NCBI RefSeq assembly: GCF_021869535.1
Contig: NW_026262679.1
Span: 45,430,426-45,494,425, forward strand
Source of the DNA: Mytilus californianus
Taxonomy: Eukaryota; Mollusca; Bivalvia; Mytilida; Mytilidae
DNA length: 64,000 nt
Direction: 5' to 3'
Part shown: positions 11,501 through 26,500 of the stretch, in pieces
How positions within the stretch are numbered: the first letter of the stretch is position 1
Layout of the letters: every line of letters begins with the position of its first letter
The notes under the pieces: generated by a model
Databases searched by the model: none
Seen by the model: only the letters and a program-made list of their open reading frames with translations
Told to the model about the DNA's origin: nothing
Made by a program: the position numbers and the translations under genes

Positions 11501-14500
11501 TTCGGGTCTCGTGCGTAATTGACGATTGATTTCAGAAACAGATGGTGTGTGTTTGCACTGAAATCAATAGCATACGTCATTATTATCCCTACCTGTGTTT
11601 GTAGGTGGCGTTAATGTACCTGGCATTGGTGTTGTGACAGCTGTGAATGAAATATATGTGGTTATCACTGAGTAAAGATTGAGTGTTTTAAATTCCTTAA
11701 TCATGAAAATGTCCGAAATCAGACATTTAAAATAAGAGTAGATATGTTCAACATTTTACAAAATACTTATTTAGATGGCATCACAAACTTTGTCATATTT
11801 GGTCATTTCCATAATTCAATACTTTGTTGAAAATAACCTTTTTTTTAATGAAATGTCTAAAGCTTTTTCCTAGATATTAGGGACAAGCAAATTACGTGTA
11901 CAAGATAAAAAAAAATGAACAATTATATACGTTCAACGTGATATTTTAAACACCATGCCCCGAATTATTAACCAGCATACAAACAATCATACATACACAA
12001 TTAAAGCAGCATCTACTGGGTTATTTTTAGTATTTCTTTTAATCAAGGGCAGCAAGTCAAAGGGTAAAATTGATGACATAGCATTTTATACAAATTATAA
12101 TTTTACTTCCGAAGTAAAGGATGTAAGATACCATACTTTTTGCTTTTAAAACTCATTTTTCTTAAAGATATATTTATCACAGAAAAAAAAAACGAAAACA
12201 AGAAGCTCATTTTTTAATTAAATTTATTTATTGTTTGTACACTTGACTTATTGTCAGGGAAGTTTATTGGTTGTACAAAAACTTTTTTTTTCAAAATTAC
12301 AGTTTTTATTATTTCCCATAAAATTCCTTCGTGTTTCATGTATTTTTTATCAATTTGTTCATGTTCTACTACACAATGGAACATTTCACCTTTAAGCATG
12401 TATACTTACGTTTTGTTGGAGCTGGAGGGTTAGATTGAGAAGGATTGGTCTTAACAGGGGCTGACGTGACAGGAGCTTTGGATGACGGAGGGTTTGTTGG
12501 AGCAGGTGCTTGTGTTGTTTGAGGTTTGGTGGGTCCTTTCATGGTTGATGAAGCTAATGGAGTTGGTGGCACTTTCATAGTAGTTCCTTGCACCAAATGA
12601 TAAATGCATGGATAAAGCAGCAGGTAAAGCAAAAAGACATTAAGCAAGCATTGGAAAGGTTGTAGACATAAAGCAAAAGGTAGCTGAACTGAACTTAATT
12701 GGTACATTTGATGCAAGTATATGAACTATCCTTTAAGAATTAACTTTCACTAATTTCGACATTTAATTAGTTCTATCTTCTGTTAATTGAAAGATACACT
12801 TACTGGAACCTATGAATTCGAACATATATGACTTATTTGAATGATTTCGTGTATTGAAATCGTCGAATGATATTTATTTATGTGGTTTTTGTTTTATTTT
12901 TCATTATTTGTAATCTAATTCATTCTATCCGTTAACACGCTTTGGATTGATTGCTAAACATATTTATTCTGACCGACTGCTGCAATTGAAAGAAATAAAC
13001 GTGAATATGTAAGTCAAGAAATGGCACTACTGACCTGAATTTGGCCCGGAGCCTGTTCCGGCAGCTGTAATAAATAATGTTTTTAAATTATAATTCAATG
13101 TAGTGAAAAAATGAGAAAATCATCGTTTTACATGGACATTTTGCATATGTTGAAAATATCCATTATCAGAAATTATTTTTTGAAATCATCATCTGGCTAA
13201 TTTGAATTTCTAATGCAAAATTGTGTTTGTCTTACTTTTAGGAAATAATTATTGATATAAACTAAGCTTCAAATTGTATCATAAAAAGTAAAATAACAAA
13301 AATACCGAACTCCAAGGAAAACCCAAAGCGAAAAGTCCCTTATCAAATGGCAAAATCAAAAGCTCAAACACATCAAACAAATGGAAAACAACTGCCACAT
13401 TCGATTTTGAATTGACAGATTTGTAAATATTTTGAGAATTGCAAAAGATACCAAAGGAATATTCAAACTCATAAGTCAAAAATCAACTGACAATGCCATG
13501 GCCAAAAACGAAAACCGAAAAGAAGACAAGCAAAAGTACCCAAAAAACACAACATAGCAAACTAAAGACTGAACAACTCGAACCCCTCCAAAACCTGGGG
13601 ACCAAAGGTTATCAAAGGGACCAATATTGATTAAATACGCATCTTTGTATAATGAATTAATATTAATCAGGATAAAGTATGGGTTTTTTTTAAAGTTCAC
13701 AAGACATGTATTAAAATAGAAAGAGACTTAGGGTGCATTTTAATATATTATTAGTCGTAGAAGAATTGAAAACAGCATGGCCAAAACAAAAAGCCAAAAC
13801 AAAAGGCCAAAAAATGACAGAAGACAATTGACAACACACCAAACAGAAACAGGCTTAACCTAAATTACCCCTATCAAAAACATGATTGAACAAAGCGCAC
13901 ATAATTTTAATTAAATATAATATAATTGTTTAAAATTTAGTCTTTTACTTACATGTTCCGTTTTTAGTACCATTATTTGATCCTGTAGCAGCTCCGGTTC
14001 CTTTAACATTAAATTATGATTAACATTATTTTCATTTTTTGATGTTTACGTTTCAAATTATGTGATATAGGGAGAAAAAGAAAATAACTGTATCGACTGT
14101 TGTTGACGTAACAAAAAGGTAGAGGATTTATAATTTTATAGTTATCAAAAATATCGTTCCAACTATGAATTATTATGCAAATTTTGCAAACGATCTCATC
14201 TTGACAAGATACAAGTACTTTTTATTTCCTTTCTTCCTATTATTGCTATTAACGTATTCAACAAAATTATTAGCTTTACCTGCTGTTGAAACGCTTCCAC
14301 TTCCGGCAGTTGATCCAACCATTCCTGAACCGGAAGTTGTGCCAGCTGGACTGGCTGTGGTTCCACTCATTGGTGGTTTACTATTATTTGGTTGAGATCC
14401 TGTACCACTATCTATATTAAGTATTTGTAATGTTACTTTCAAAAGTAAAATCTAAGAGAACCTAAACATTGCTTTATTTTTGGATATATATTTATCGGCA

Positions 14501-17500
14501 AATGTTTTAGCTACTAGTATTTAGCTATTAAACCACACGAACGACAACTTAAGAAAGTGATTTATTATCTAAAATATATATGTCCTGAGGTATAATTTGT
14601 AATGACAATGAATTTCCTATAATAAACATCTTTTTCTAAAAACTTGGCAAAAACAAAAGTAGACAAATGTATTTGCATCTGGTAAGTTTCTGTTTTTGAG
14701 ACCAATTACAAGTATGCATTTCTTATCATCTGAAACACCACTAATTGAAATATTACAAAGCACCACCTGTATCAAATATGGTTTATAAGGCGCGATAGTC
14801 AGGACAAAAAAGTGCTAAATAAAGTATTTTGACATATTTCGGCCGTTCTTATCTCAGTAACAGGAAAGATTACAAAAAGCAGACCCCCACCCCCGATTAT
14901 ATGTCAATAATTTCATGTGTAGAAGATTAAAGGTTACTTGATGTTACTTGTATTATCAGCTTATTTGAATTGATCTCCAAAGCCAATGTTTGATTCATTT
15001 TCATTTTGTTTTTGTCTGTATCTTTTTATTGCATATAATTTTAAAAATCATCATTTTCAAATGTAATGTTTTATTTTTATGTGATTAACCTACCAGTATT
15101 GTTTCCAGTTGCATTTGTTGCTGCAGCTGTTGTTCCTGTGTAAGAAAAAAACTTTATAATATGTTTGGACGATGAGACTATGAATTATGTTTATCTATTC
15201 TGATTATCATTATGTTTTCCGTTTCCCTTACTTTTTGTGAGAAGATATATATTAATTAAATAGTATATCATGAGGCCACACCGATCTTGGGTGATTAGAA
15301 AGAAAATGATAGTAATAGGATCTGCAATTAGATTTTGATCAAGTCAAAAACAAGATAGTTAAATTTGATCCGTCAGTTATTCATATGAACTATTCATTTG
15401 TTGGAATAATGCATATCTTAATGCTCATTCAGTTCATGGCAATTTTGTGTTTTCGTTTAAATATATAGCAGCAAAATATCGAAAGTCATTTTAATGTCAT
15501 AACAACAACGGAATAGATGGATATAATGTATACAAAATCCAAACACAGACTTGATAAACATGAACACAATTTCACAAAATGGCACCAACAACAGTTATTC
15601 ATTTATGACAATATTACAAAGTATGAAAACTATATTCGAAAAAAAGCAGAAAAAATACGAGTATGCCCTGATCCTCTATCACAGCAAGTTCATATGATTT
15701 TGGTAAACGGTATGAATGTTTAGAACCGAACGCGTTGAAGGAACAAGAATTTGATACATGTATGTCGATAACACTCTGAGTCGGCATTAAAATTTCACTT
15801 TATAAATGTCATGCGTCCGAAGTGCTTTTCTGGGTTTACCTTCATCAGGTACGCTCAAAGCTAAATATTTGGAAACCAATGATATATAAAAACCGAACCA
15901 GTTGAAGATCTATATGAGCCATGAAATGAGTTTTTTTTCAATAAAAGAACTGATTGATAATATTTATAGTCTTTTTCTTTGGTGCATTTGAAATTATGTG
16001 CGTGCACACAAGACGTGCACTCAGAACAACCCCCGTCTGGTACGGTTGTGACCAAATTTGGAATACCATTATTATTAAATGTTTAGAACGTATAAACAAA
16101 AGGGAATAACTGAATAATAAAAACTGTTCAAAGTCAATTTTGACTGATGGAGTTTTAGAATAATTACATAATTTTATATCGACAGTTCCTTTCCCAGTGA
16201 TTGAATTAACTTTAATTATGATGTTTAATTATTCTTCAGGAGACGCTTTCTCTGTCGACGCACCATAAATATGCCTTGTAAACAATCTTTCGAAAAATAC
16301 TTGATTTTGAATGGAATTTAAAGAAATAGTACCTACCTTGTGTAGTTGCTGGTGGCGCTTGAGTTGTTACTGGAGCCTTTGTTGGAGGTTGTGTTTTTAC
16401 TGGAGCCTTTGTAGGAGGTTGTGTTTTTACTGGAACATTTGTAGGAGGTTGTGTTTTTACTGGAGCCTTTGTAGGAGGTTGAGTTGGGATTTCTTTTGTT
16501 GGTGGAGGTTGAGTTGGAGGTTGTGTTTTGACTGGTGCCTTTGTTGGGGGTTGCGTTTTTACTGGAGCCTGTGTTGGAGGTTGTGTTTTTACTGGTGCCT
16601 GTGTTGGGGGTTGCGTTTTTACTGGTGCCTGTGTTGGAGGTTGCGTTTTTACTGGTGCTTGTGTTGGAAGTTCGGTACCTTTAAATGAAAATCATTATTT
16701 GAAAAATATAATTTGACAAAACGAAATGAGTTCGAAAGTTTCATATCTTCTTTACAATGGAGAAAAGTTAAAATGTTTTCGAATAAGCAATTCCAAAAGT
16801 AATCAGTTTCAAATGCACATTTGAAGTTTTAAAGCAAAAAACACCTCCATTAGGTAATTTAGTTTACGGTAAAAACACCTCTATCTTAATTGAAAAGGGG
16901 ATATGACGCGTGTTCAGAACCCTCTGATAATTCAACACAACCTTTAACAAAAATGATAAAAGGCACTGAAATTATACTTAATACACAAATACGAATGTCC
17001 CTTTTCTATGATCGAAAACTATATCTAAATTATCTTAATTTTCTTTCTTCGGTTTTCTTATCGTTGGGTCTGTGTAAAAGATGTTTTTTAAACATCTTTT
17101 TTTGTCGAAGGTTTCATTAAAAAGCTCGAGTACAACATTTTTTATATTTAAACTTTCAACAAAATTACGATAATAAAAAATGTTACTCACTTTGTTTATC
17201 AGGTGGTGCGGTTGTTGCTAAAAGAAAGAAAAATTAAAAAAAAATATTAACCAAAGGTAAACGATGTATTATTTGAACAGAGGTAAATTTTAGGAGAGTC
17301 AAGGTTTTAGTTCATATGAACTTATTTAACTTCTCAACATTCTAAATGTCTTGTTCCATGTGTATATTGTCAATAATTCGCCGTTTCAAAAATCTTTAGG
17401 GTTTCATTGTTCGTACCCCAAAGTGAAAATTGTGCCACGTCATTGGTTAAATTCCCATTGTTTAGGACGTTGTAAGCCAATCACTAAGTTTGAGTGCACG

Positions 17501-20500
17501 CTTGTGAACATATTACCTATAATAATATTTTCTCGCGGTTCGAAGTAAAGCGGGAAAATATTGTATTGACGTTATGGATAATATGCGTATGGTCCAATCA
17601 GAGGGGTTGATTTAGATCCGGGTATGTAGGCAAGTTTGATTTGTTTGTCACTTTCTAGTCGCCGTTCGTACGGGCATGACTAAAAACTTAAGTCATATAT
17701 ATGTGGTATATACTAATTAAGTATATTTTTTTTTCATAGCAAGAATTTTTGTTTTATGTCATTTCTCTCACTATAGTAGGTGAGGTCCGACCACCTTTTT
17801 CCTGAGATAGGCTTGCGCATTGTCGTCGGATACAGGTTTCCACTAAACAATAGGGTTTTTCCTGGACTGCCTCGACTATCCGTGAGGGAAATATTTTCGA
17901 AAGATTTAAGATTTAAAGAGAGAGAATGTTCTATTATAATGTATAGAAGCATAGAATTACGACATATTTGTTATTTGCTGTTAGAAACAATATTGTATTT
18001 GTTATTATGATATTACATCCGGCGTCCATCAAATACGGCGGGCTGTCGGCAAATTGATATTTGCGTTTGTGTTGTTTCTTTATAGGCATATGTAGTATAG
18101 ATAATACTCATTAGATTCTTGTATCGGCGAATTGTTCTTGTTGTCATCTTTCTTGTTCATCTTTAATTAATGATTTTGTTTGTTTCTTTTTGATTTATTC
18201 ACACTTGGTTCTCATTTTACAGTTCATTATACATTGATGTCTATTGCTTGTTGTTTAAGACCATACGATTACTTTTAGATGTTTACTTTTTCTTATAGAA
18301 GGTTAATGGTTCTTTTTGGTCATTTCATCTTGTTCTCTCATTCTTACAATAATTATTTCATATCTGGTGGTCTGGATGGGGTTAACAGAATAGAGATAAA
18401 TTAGCCAAAAAATAAAGAATATAGAAAAATGGTGTACAAATTACAGAATAAGGAAATTAATGACCCCATCCAAACCCTCATATCCATTTGACAAAGATAT
18501 GATACATCTATCAAATTGTTACTCACCTCCTCCTGCTGATGATCCGGTTCCGGTTCCTGCTCAAAAACATATTCAGATATTAAAAAGAATAAAAATGCGA
18601 GGAAAAAAAGTAATCGTCTAATGTCAATAGGAATAATTTTACTTAATCTACTTAAGTTGAATTATTTCATGGGATCACTTTTCACCTTTAAAGGAAAGAG
18701 TAAATTTTCATAGCTGTTTTGCCACAAGTTGAATTCAGTATTTTTCGATATTTAAATTCTTGGATTAGTTAATTTTTATTACATAGACCATGGAACTCTA
18801 ATGGAAAAAGTAGAAAATAAAAGGAACTATTTCTTTTTCTACGCATTCTCAATTCGTCTGATGTAAAATGATGGACAATTCTTTTAATTGATAATGTTTA
18901 TTTTCTTTGTAAAATGACATTATAATAGCACCTCCTACACTTTCCTTTTCAACGTACTCACAAATGTTTTTTTCGCTAGATACATGAAGGGTTGTCAAAT
19001 ATTAGTAAAACACAAATGGTAAAAGCAAACCAAATCACAGGCATATCAGCTATGTAATTATATTGCTGAAACGGGATCTTTTTTTTAAGAAATAAATACA
19101 TATCGACAATGAACATTTTTTTAATTGTTTTCTTTTATTTCTTATTATCTGTTTGAGCAAATATTATAGGCTACTTCTAACTCGTTGCATACGGACGTAC
19201 ATTGAATTCAAGAAAACACGTAAACACCTACCTGTACCACCTTTAGTTGTAGCTTCTGGTGCCTCTAAAATAATGTATTGATATAATTAAATGTGTTTTG
19301 ATGCCAATTTGTAGTTTTGTTTCGGTTATTTCTTCCATATACTTCTGTTAATAATAATTCACTTCTATGAAAGATAAATTACCAACTTTGTTCATTGAAA
19401 TGACAGACGCTTAATACAATATTTTAAGTATACTATTGTAGCTTTCAAAATCATCTTTGAAGACCTTCCAAGATATAGAATAGCAGTACAAGCGTTGTTC
19501 TTTTGATATATCGTTTATTTTCAAGTAGATAAGGACCATAATTTTCTTATTAAAGTGAAGTTTGGATAATTGTTTCCTATTCTAAAACATTTGTGTTCTT
19601 GTGTTGACATCAGAAATAGAAACAGCCCATCGCTAATGATCGAAAGAATTTCAATTGATAAAGTTTATTTATTAGTTGTAGTTTGTGTTAAATGTATAAT
19701 GTTTAAGCAAGAGAAAACCGAAAATAACTTATTAAAGTGAAGTTTGTATAATCGTTTCCTACTCTACATGTAAAACAATTATTTTCTTATCAGATCTTGT
19801 GTTGACATCAGATTAAGAAACATTTGCATCGCTTACGACTGTTTGTCTGCTATCCTTATTTCATAAACCACAGAAGGAGTATTACAACTGAACTGATTAT
19901 TTCATTATTTTCCTCTATAATGTACAAGCGAACATATTTGTATTTGATATTATCCAGAGAAATTGAAGGTTGTATGGTTCAGAAGACGTAAAGTGTCACC
20001 AACGTTTTAATTTATTTACATCCACAACTGTAAATTGGAGTGATTGTTTATATTTGACAAATAAGTTCTGAGTGTATCCTTTTTTCCATTATTTTCATAA
20101 GAATCCGGCTTAAAAATCCTCTTACTTGCAACTTCTCTGAAAAGGCATCAAACGAAAATACACAATATATATATTGCATTTGGTCTTTCAAATTTTATTA
20201 TGGAATGTAAGTTCGATTATAGTGTCATCACAAAACCATTAAGACAAATAAGCTTATCTATATTTTACCTGTGGTTGTCAGTTCACTGTTGTTTCCAAAA
20301 TCTACAAAGAAAAACAAAAACGTCGCAGAAATGGAATTCTAAAAGTACTAAGTAAACCAATTCAAACCCTCTACATGTAAATGTTCCGGGTTCGTGCTTG
20401 TCCGGATTCTCGGGGTGGTTGATTTTATTCTTATCTATGAGTCTATGTTTTTAAAATATTTTTCTGTAGATTATAGATCTTTAAACGTCTCTGATAAATT

Positions 20501-23500
20501 CCTTCAAAATCTGTGTAGCCTGTGAGCGAAATAAAAACTGGACATATTGTACAGACATTTGTTTTTTTGTTAATGAAGATAAAATGAGATGACCGCGGAC
20601 TTCCATGATGAATCAATCTAAAAACTCAATAAAATCAGAAACGATATCGACAGGTCAACAATAAGACAGCAATACAGAATGTATATTACACTATGCCAAG
20701 CTCAAAATTGCACCAAGCCTATACAAATTGTAAATAAATTTACTAGTCTATCATTTTTTCAAGGATATACGCAGTTTAATATTAACAAACACTAACATCG
20801 ACGAGGTTCCAGACTTTCGGGAGGCACATAAACTTATGACGGGGTAAGACATTTTTAGTAGTCAACCTTATTTGTTTTCAAATCTCAAATAACTAAGGAT
20901 TCCTTGTAAAAATGATAAATCAGTTCTTAAAAGGACTTAATTGTATAATATCGATATTACAGAAAACAAACCACAGATAGAAACAGAAAACAGACGACAA
21001 AGCACAGATCGAAACAGGCGACAAAACACAGAGAAACAGACGACAAAACACAGATAGAAACACACGAAAAAACACACGACAAAACAAAGATAGAAACACA
21101 CGAAAAAACGCACGACAAAACAAAGATAGAAACAGACGACAAAACACAGATAGAAACAGACGACTAAACACAGATAAACACAGATAAAAGCAGACGACAA
21201 AACATGTAGACTGTTTGCTGACCTTGATATGTCTTTAAAGTGTTTCAATCTCATGTACGATCACCCCTAAAAGCCTTTTATTTCTACTGAGTAAATACAA
21301 AATGACCACAGCTGAATGTAATATTTTACAAATTTTTCAGTTTTATGTAGTTTTAAGAGTAAACAAATTAAAAAACATTTCGTTTTTAGCAAATCTGAAA
21401 TATAATAGCTCTAATAAAGCACAAAATTTGTTTACCTGTATGTATATGCAACATGGTTGCTCTATTACTTATAAATACAAATGTAAATACATAATTTTAT
21501 ATTACCAATAACGTTTGGTTTTTTTTGTCCTCCAGCACTTGATCCTATTGATAGAGCATTGTCTTTAGGTTTTGGCTTAGGTGTTGTTGGGGCCTCTGTA
21601 GTGGTTGTTGGCTGAGGAGTAGTGGTAGTTGGTGCTTGGGTCGTTGTTGTTGGGGCTGGGGTTGTTGTTGTTGGTGCGGGTGTAGGTTTTTGAGTGGCTT
21701 TAGGTTTGTCTGTTCCAAAAAATACATTATTTCCCTCCGAGGCACTTGATCCTGCTCCAAGATTTCTTCGTTTTCCACCTATATTAAAAGTAAAATATAT
21801 AGACTTCGAGACATGAAATTTTTCATAATGTCAAAAACAGAATAACTAACAAATAGGTTCATGTTATAAGACATTCTGTTCGATTTATATTTCTTTTCGT
21901 TACACTAAATCGTTGAAAAACAGCTAATTGGAGTATTAAAACATTGTTAATGTTTTATGTTGGAATTGAGCTAAAATAGCTAATTTAGTATGTTAATGTA
22001 CTCGACTCGATATTGTAAACACATATTTATCATTATGTATGCGACGATTTAAGGCTCATTGGTAATTGTCATTTGGTAAACTTCAATTGCTTTTTAATTC
22101 TGTAGATATAGTCTCATACACTTTAACTCTGAATCAATTTTTGCATTTAATCTGAATTATAGAATTGAGGGTTGAAGTTAGAAAAAATAATAATTATTAT
22201 AAATTATTAATAAGTTTGAAAGCGAATTTTCTAATTTAACAATAAAATAAGTTTTAAACAAAATTGATCTAAACACAAAAAGCAAAACATATACAATGTA
22301 TCCTTTTCAATTAGATACGCTCAAGCAAGAGATACTGCACTTGAATAAAACGATAAAGTATGATAATAGGTATTTGAATGATGGCGGAAGAGTTATATTG
22401 CAACGTTTACTATTACAGAAGCTGTGCCCACCACTCGATGTTCTATCAATTGCTATTATAAATGATCAATGAGGTGACAATGGTGTTCATGAATGAGAAG
22501 AACAGATAAAAATACACAATATATAAACAGTCAAAGTTTTAGTTATAGTTTCTTTTGTTCGTTACAGAAAACGATAAAACGAACGTCTAGTCGGGTCTAT
22601 ATGGGCAAACATTTGTTATCAAGATATGATAATGTTCCAGCAATCAAGATGGCAACATAGGTCGATACATGGGGCCTATAAAATGTGTGCGCTAAGAATC
22701 ATCGTCTTAGATCTTTCGGCGAATATCAGGATAAAGTGTTTCGCAAGATTTTCGTCATATGTGTGCAACTCTTATCTTTGCTTATTCAGTAATTGATTTC
22801 CTAATTTCAATATCAGAGAGATGTAAGTCAAATGCAGTATAAATAATTCTCTATTGTTTTGCAGTTGATAAAATTGAATTCATATTACTAGAACACCTAG
22901 TACCTTAAGCACCGGTGAATGTATAATACTAGATGTATTAACGCAAAAACAAATAAAGCTGAACAGACTTCAAAGCTTTTTCAGACCTTTCAGTTACATC
23001 TTTATTTAATTTATTCTTATGCTGACCTTCCATTAAAATATTTTTTATCAACAGAAAATAACAAAGACACAATAGAAGTTTGAATAATACATTTAAAAAA
23101 AATATATAACAATCTGGTATATTTTGTTCTTGGTAATTATAAATATGAATATGTGATTTCTGGTTATACAACGGTGTCCATGGGTAGCCGGATCAATCGA
23201 AGCACCAGACCGTCATTTGTCTCGTATTCAACAGACTTACACAAAGATTAATATAAAGTTTAGTCAAATTGGTGGAATATACAAGCATATATTATTCAAT
23301 GTATTCTATAAAAATTGTAATTTGTTATTAATCAAAACGTACAAATAGCAAGCTTGACAAAGAAACTTTTATGCACGTACACAATAACTGGATGTGCAAG
23401 TTGAGAAATTAAGCAAAGGTTAAACCAAGCTCTTGACTCAAAGCAAAACATACAATAAGGTAAAGGTATAAGAAGCATACTTTAAATCCACTGAATTATA

Positions 23501-26500
23501 AAATTATCACTTACTTTATTCAGAAAACATGTCATATTAAGTTCCATAAGTTTAGTTCAGTAGGGTTATACATAGCGATTTAATTATCTAATATTTGTCA
23601 GCCCATTTTCAGGGAAAACTGGACAAGGAATCATTATGCATTAAAAAAAAGTAAAACGCCGATTTCAGTGTTTCTTGGTTTACCTTTCATAAGTTTGGAA
23701 AGCCTAGTACATTTTGATATGTGTTACCGTTGCCAATGAGACAACTATCATGAAAGACCATAAAACAAAGATGTGAACAATATGCATTTTAGTAGGAATT
23801 TATTAATGTACTATATATATAAACAATCAATAGGAAAATATAAGTTCAATTTTTAGTTAAGATTCAATTATTAGCTAAAAAAAACAATCCCTTCCCCCTT
23901 TAAAAACACTAAACAAACACTAAAAAAAAACAAAAAACAAACAAAACAAAAAAAAACAAAACAAACAAAAAACAAACAAAAAACAAATACTAGTAAAAAG
24001 AAAGTTAACAACAGTATAACACTGTTCTAAATATAATCCACAACATCAATATACATCATTTATGTGTTTTCAATAAGCCGGATGGATGATCAAATCAATA
24101 TATTTGAGGACCTCAGTTTTGATCTGGTTATGTAGACAACTGTCATGAAGGTAACAAAAATATGGAAGATTGGAAATATGTTGTCAGCATTGCAATCAAT
24201 GTCAAATTATGACATTTCATCTGTAAAATATTTACTCCAACTATGAACAAAGGAATTAAACTGTCTGCTTAGACTACTGGAAACGATTTCGAATACTAGT
24301 ATAAGCATAGTATTATTGGGTTAAATCAAATATTTTTGAAAAGGTACTTATATATATAGAAGATTAGAAATTTATTGTCGAGTGTAAAGAATCTCAAAGC
24401 AGTGATTAACAAGCAAACTTCATACTTAATATGTACTTAAAAAGAGAGATTTCTTAATCTTTAAAATATGTGAACACTTGGCTTCATAAAATGAAACAGT
24501 CATTTAAGCCTCTATATGAAACACGATATGGAAATCTAAATAAATATGTAATCATCTGGCTGTTTCGTCATAGGCACTACATCTTAAAGGAAAAAACTTT
24601 TAAATTGAATGAATAATACAAATATTTCAAAAACCTAGATGAAGTGCATATATTGATGAATAGGTGATGAAAATGACAAGGAAAATCAGATATTTTTTTT
24701 CATTTTTAATAATGTTTACATATAATGCTTGATAAATAATTATTTATTTACCAGGTAAAGGAGGTGCCATTGTACCTACAAGTAAAAAAGAATGAACATT
24801 GAAATATGTTTGTACAATTATTGACATAGAACGTGTGTAACTGTCAATAAGCTACACGCTGAATGAAAATAGGTCAATATAAGTCTTACAATATGATTCG
24901 GTAGGTAATTGCTATTTGAAGCGATTTTTTTTATACAAAAATAAATTAATTCTCTTCTTTGACTAGGTTAATCTAAGTCAAAAATAAATGTAGCATTGCT
25001 ACATGTAACTCATTGCAGCATCTATTTTTATATAAAAAAAATTAAGAATTTTAATAATTCCATTTATCAAAACATATATAATGTAAATTTCTTACAATCT
25101 TGGGCAGCTGAAACAATTGGATGACGATTACATACAGTTACACAAATATATCGTTAAATATTGTAATCACTGTATATTATACTGGAGTGAAACATCCTGG
25201 CTAATCCTGCAATTTGATTGGTAACCTAAACAGGGGATATGAACCCATATCCCCTGTGAAGGAAAACAAAGATTAAATTGGTAATAAGTGTTTAAATCAG
25301 GACACTCCAGTATAATATAATTGTTATTCGGGCTTCACAAGGGATATGGGATTAAATTCCCAGTCAGTGCCCGAGTAAAATAGTAAAAGAGTAACTAGGA
25401 ATATGAGCCCATATCCTCTGTGAAGATCCCGAATAACATATAGTATTACCTTCACACAAATGTATCGTTACACATTGTAATCACTGTGTATTAACTTCGA
25501 GAAAACCTAACAGATAACAAAGAAATACATATTAAGGTAATGACAAAGATACAATATCCCTGTCTCAAATACCGGTAACTGTTGCATAAGGAGAGAGGTC
25601 AATAAGAGTCCCATTTGGTCCAAACTTGTTTATGCAAATCCTATCTTGTTCGTAGTTTTTGTTAACGTTTTGCATATATTATATGTGATAAGACTAATGT
25701 TTGTGGTTAAGAAAAAAAACAACTGAAGAAGAAGATTATTTATTATGCTTACAAAATGTATCTGTATCGTATATTGATATCTGTAAAAAATAAATTTTGA
25801 AAGTAATTGGACCGATATGGGAGTTTAATGACCTTTGTTTACCTATATCAGATTGAACGGAAACAGAATTATCATACTCACCAACTTACCCATCAAATAT
25901 TGTGAAGACGGGTATAAAAAAAACCTAAAAACGTACCTGAAGGGGTAGGTTGATTACCTGATGCTTGTGGAAATGGTGGTGCAAATGTTGGAGCAGAGGT
26001 TACAGATGGCTGATTACCTACAGTGTCATGACAATGTTAAGTTACGATTCACAACGTTCTGATAATATTTCAAAACAGTATTGAAGTCGTGTATTTCCAA
26101 TTTTATTTTGAATTTAAAGTTTTTGATTTTGTATTTTCATTTGTCAAGGTATGTAAAGAATATCTCAATTTTTTTTCAATTTTGTGTATCTGAAGTTCAA
26201 GTACATTGTATTTAATCTACTTGACCCATCCCCCCTTCCTTAAAAAAATATTGAAAATATATTTTTTACTTATTGGGAGGTCTTTATTGGTTTTGCTTAA
26301 TTATTCTAGTATTTCTATATGAGCTTACCTTTTCGGAAGATAAATAACATTCAACTTAATAAGCTGCACAGTACATTAATACACACTTGAAAAACAGTGA
26401 GGTCAACAACACAGTGTTTACAAACAAAAAGCAAAACAAGGCATGAATTAAACGGATAGAAAATACAAACATCAGCCTGATTATAAAATATACAAAATAA

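Noticed and set aside
15517-15723. 68-codon plus-strand frame
   Set aside because: Intronic, no motif, no splice or polyadenylation context.
16311-16716. Plus-strand Cys/Trp- and Gly/Cys-rich frames of 62-125 codons
   Set aside because: They are the opposite strand of the decapeptide repeat exon; the periodicity comes from the 30-bp units.
20126-20134. Possible 9-nt micro-exon between exons 10 and 11
   Set aside because: Too short to support without transcript data, and the acceptor would have to be a second-choice AG.
20920-21254. Three overlapping minus-strand Cys/Phe/Val-rich frames
   Set aside because: Created by a stop-free minisatellite; all frames look alike and none has splice or signal support.
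25753-25780. Possible 28-nt exon with good acceptor and donor in the large gene
   Set aside because: Length breaks the phase 1 pattern that all other exons obey.
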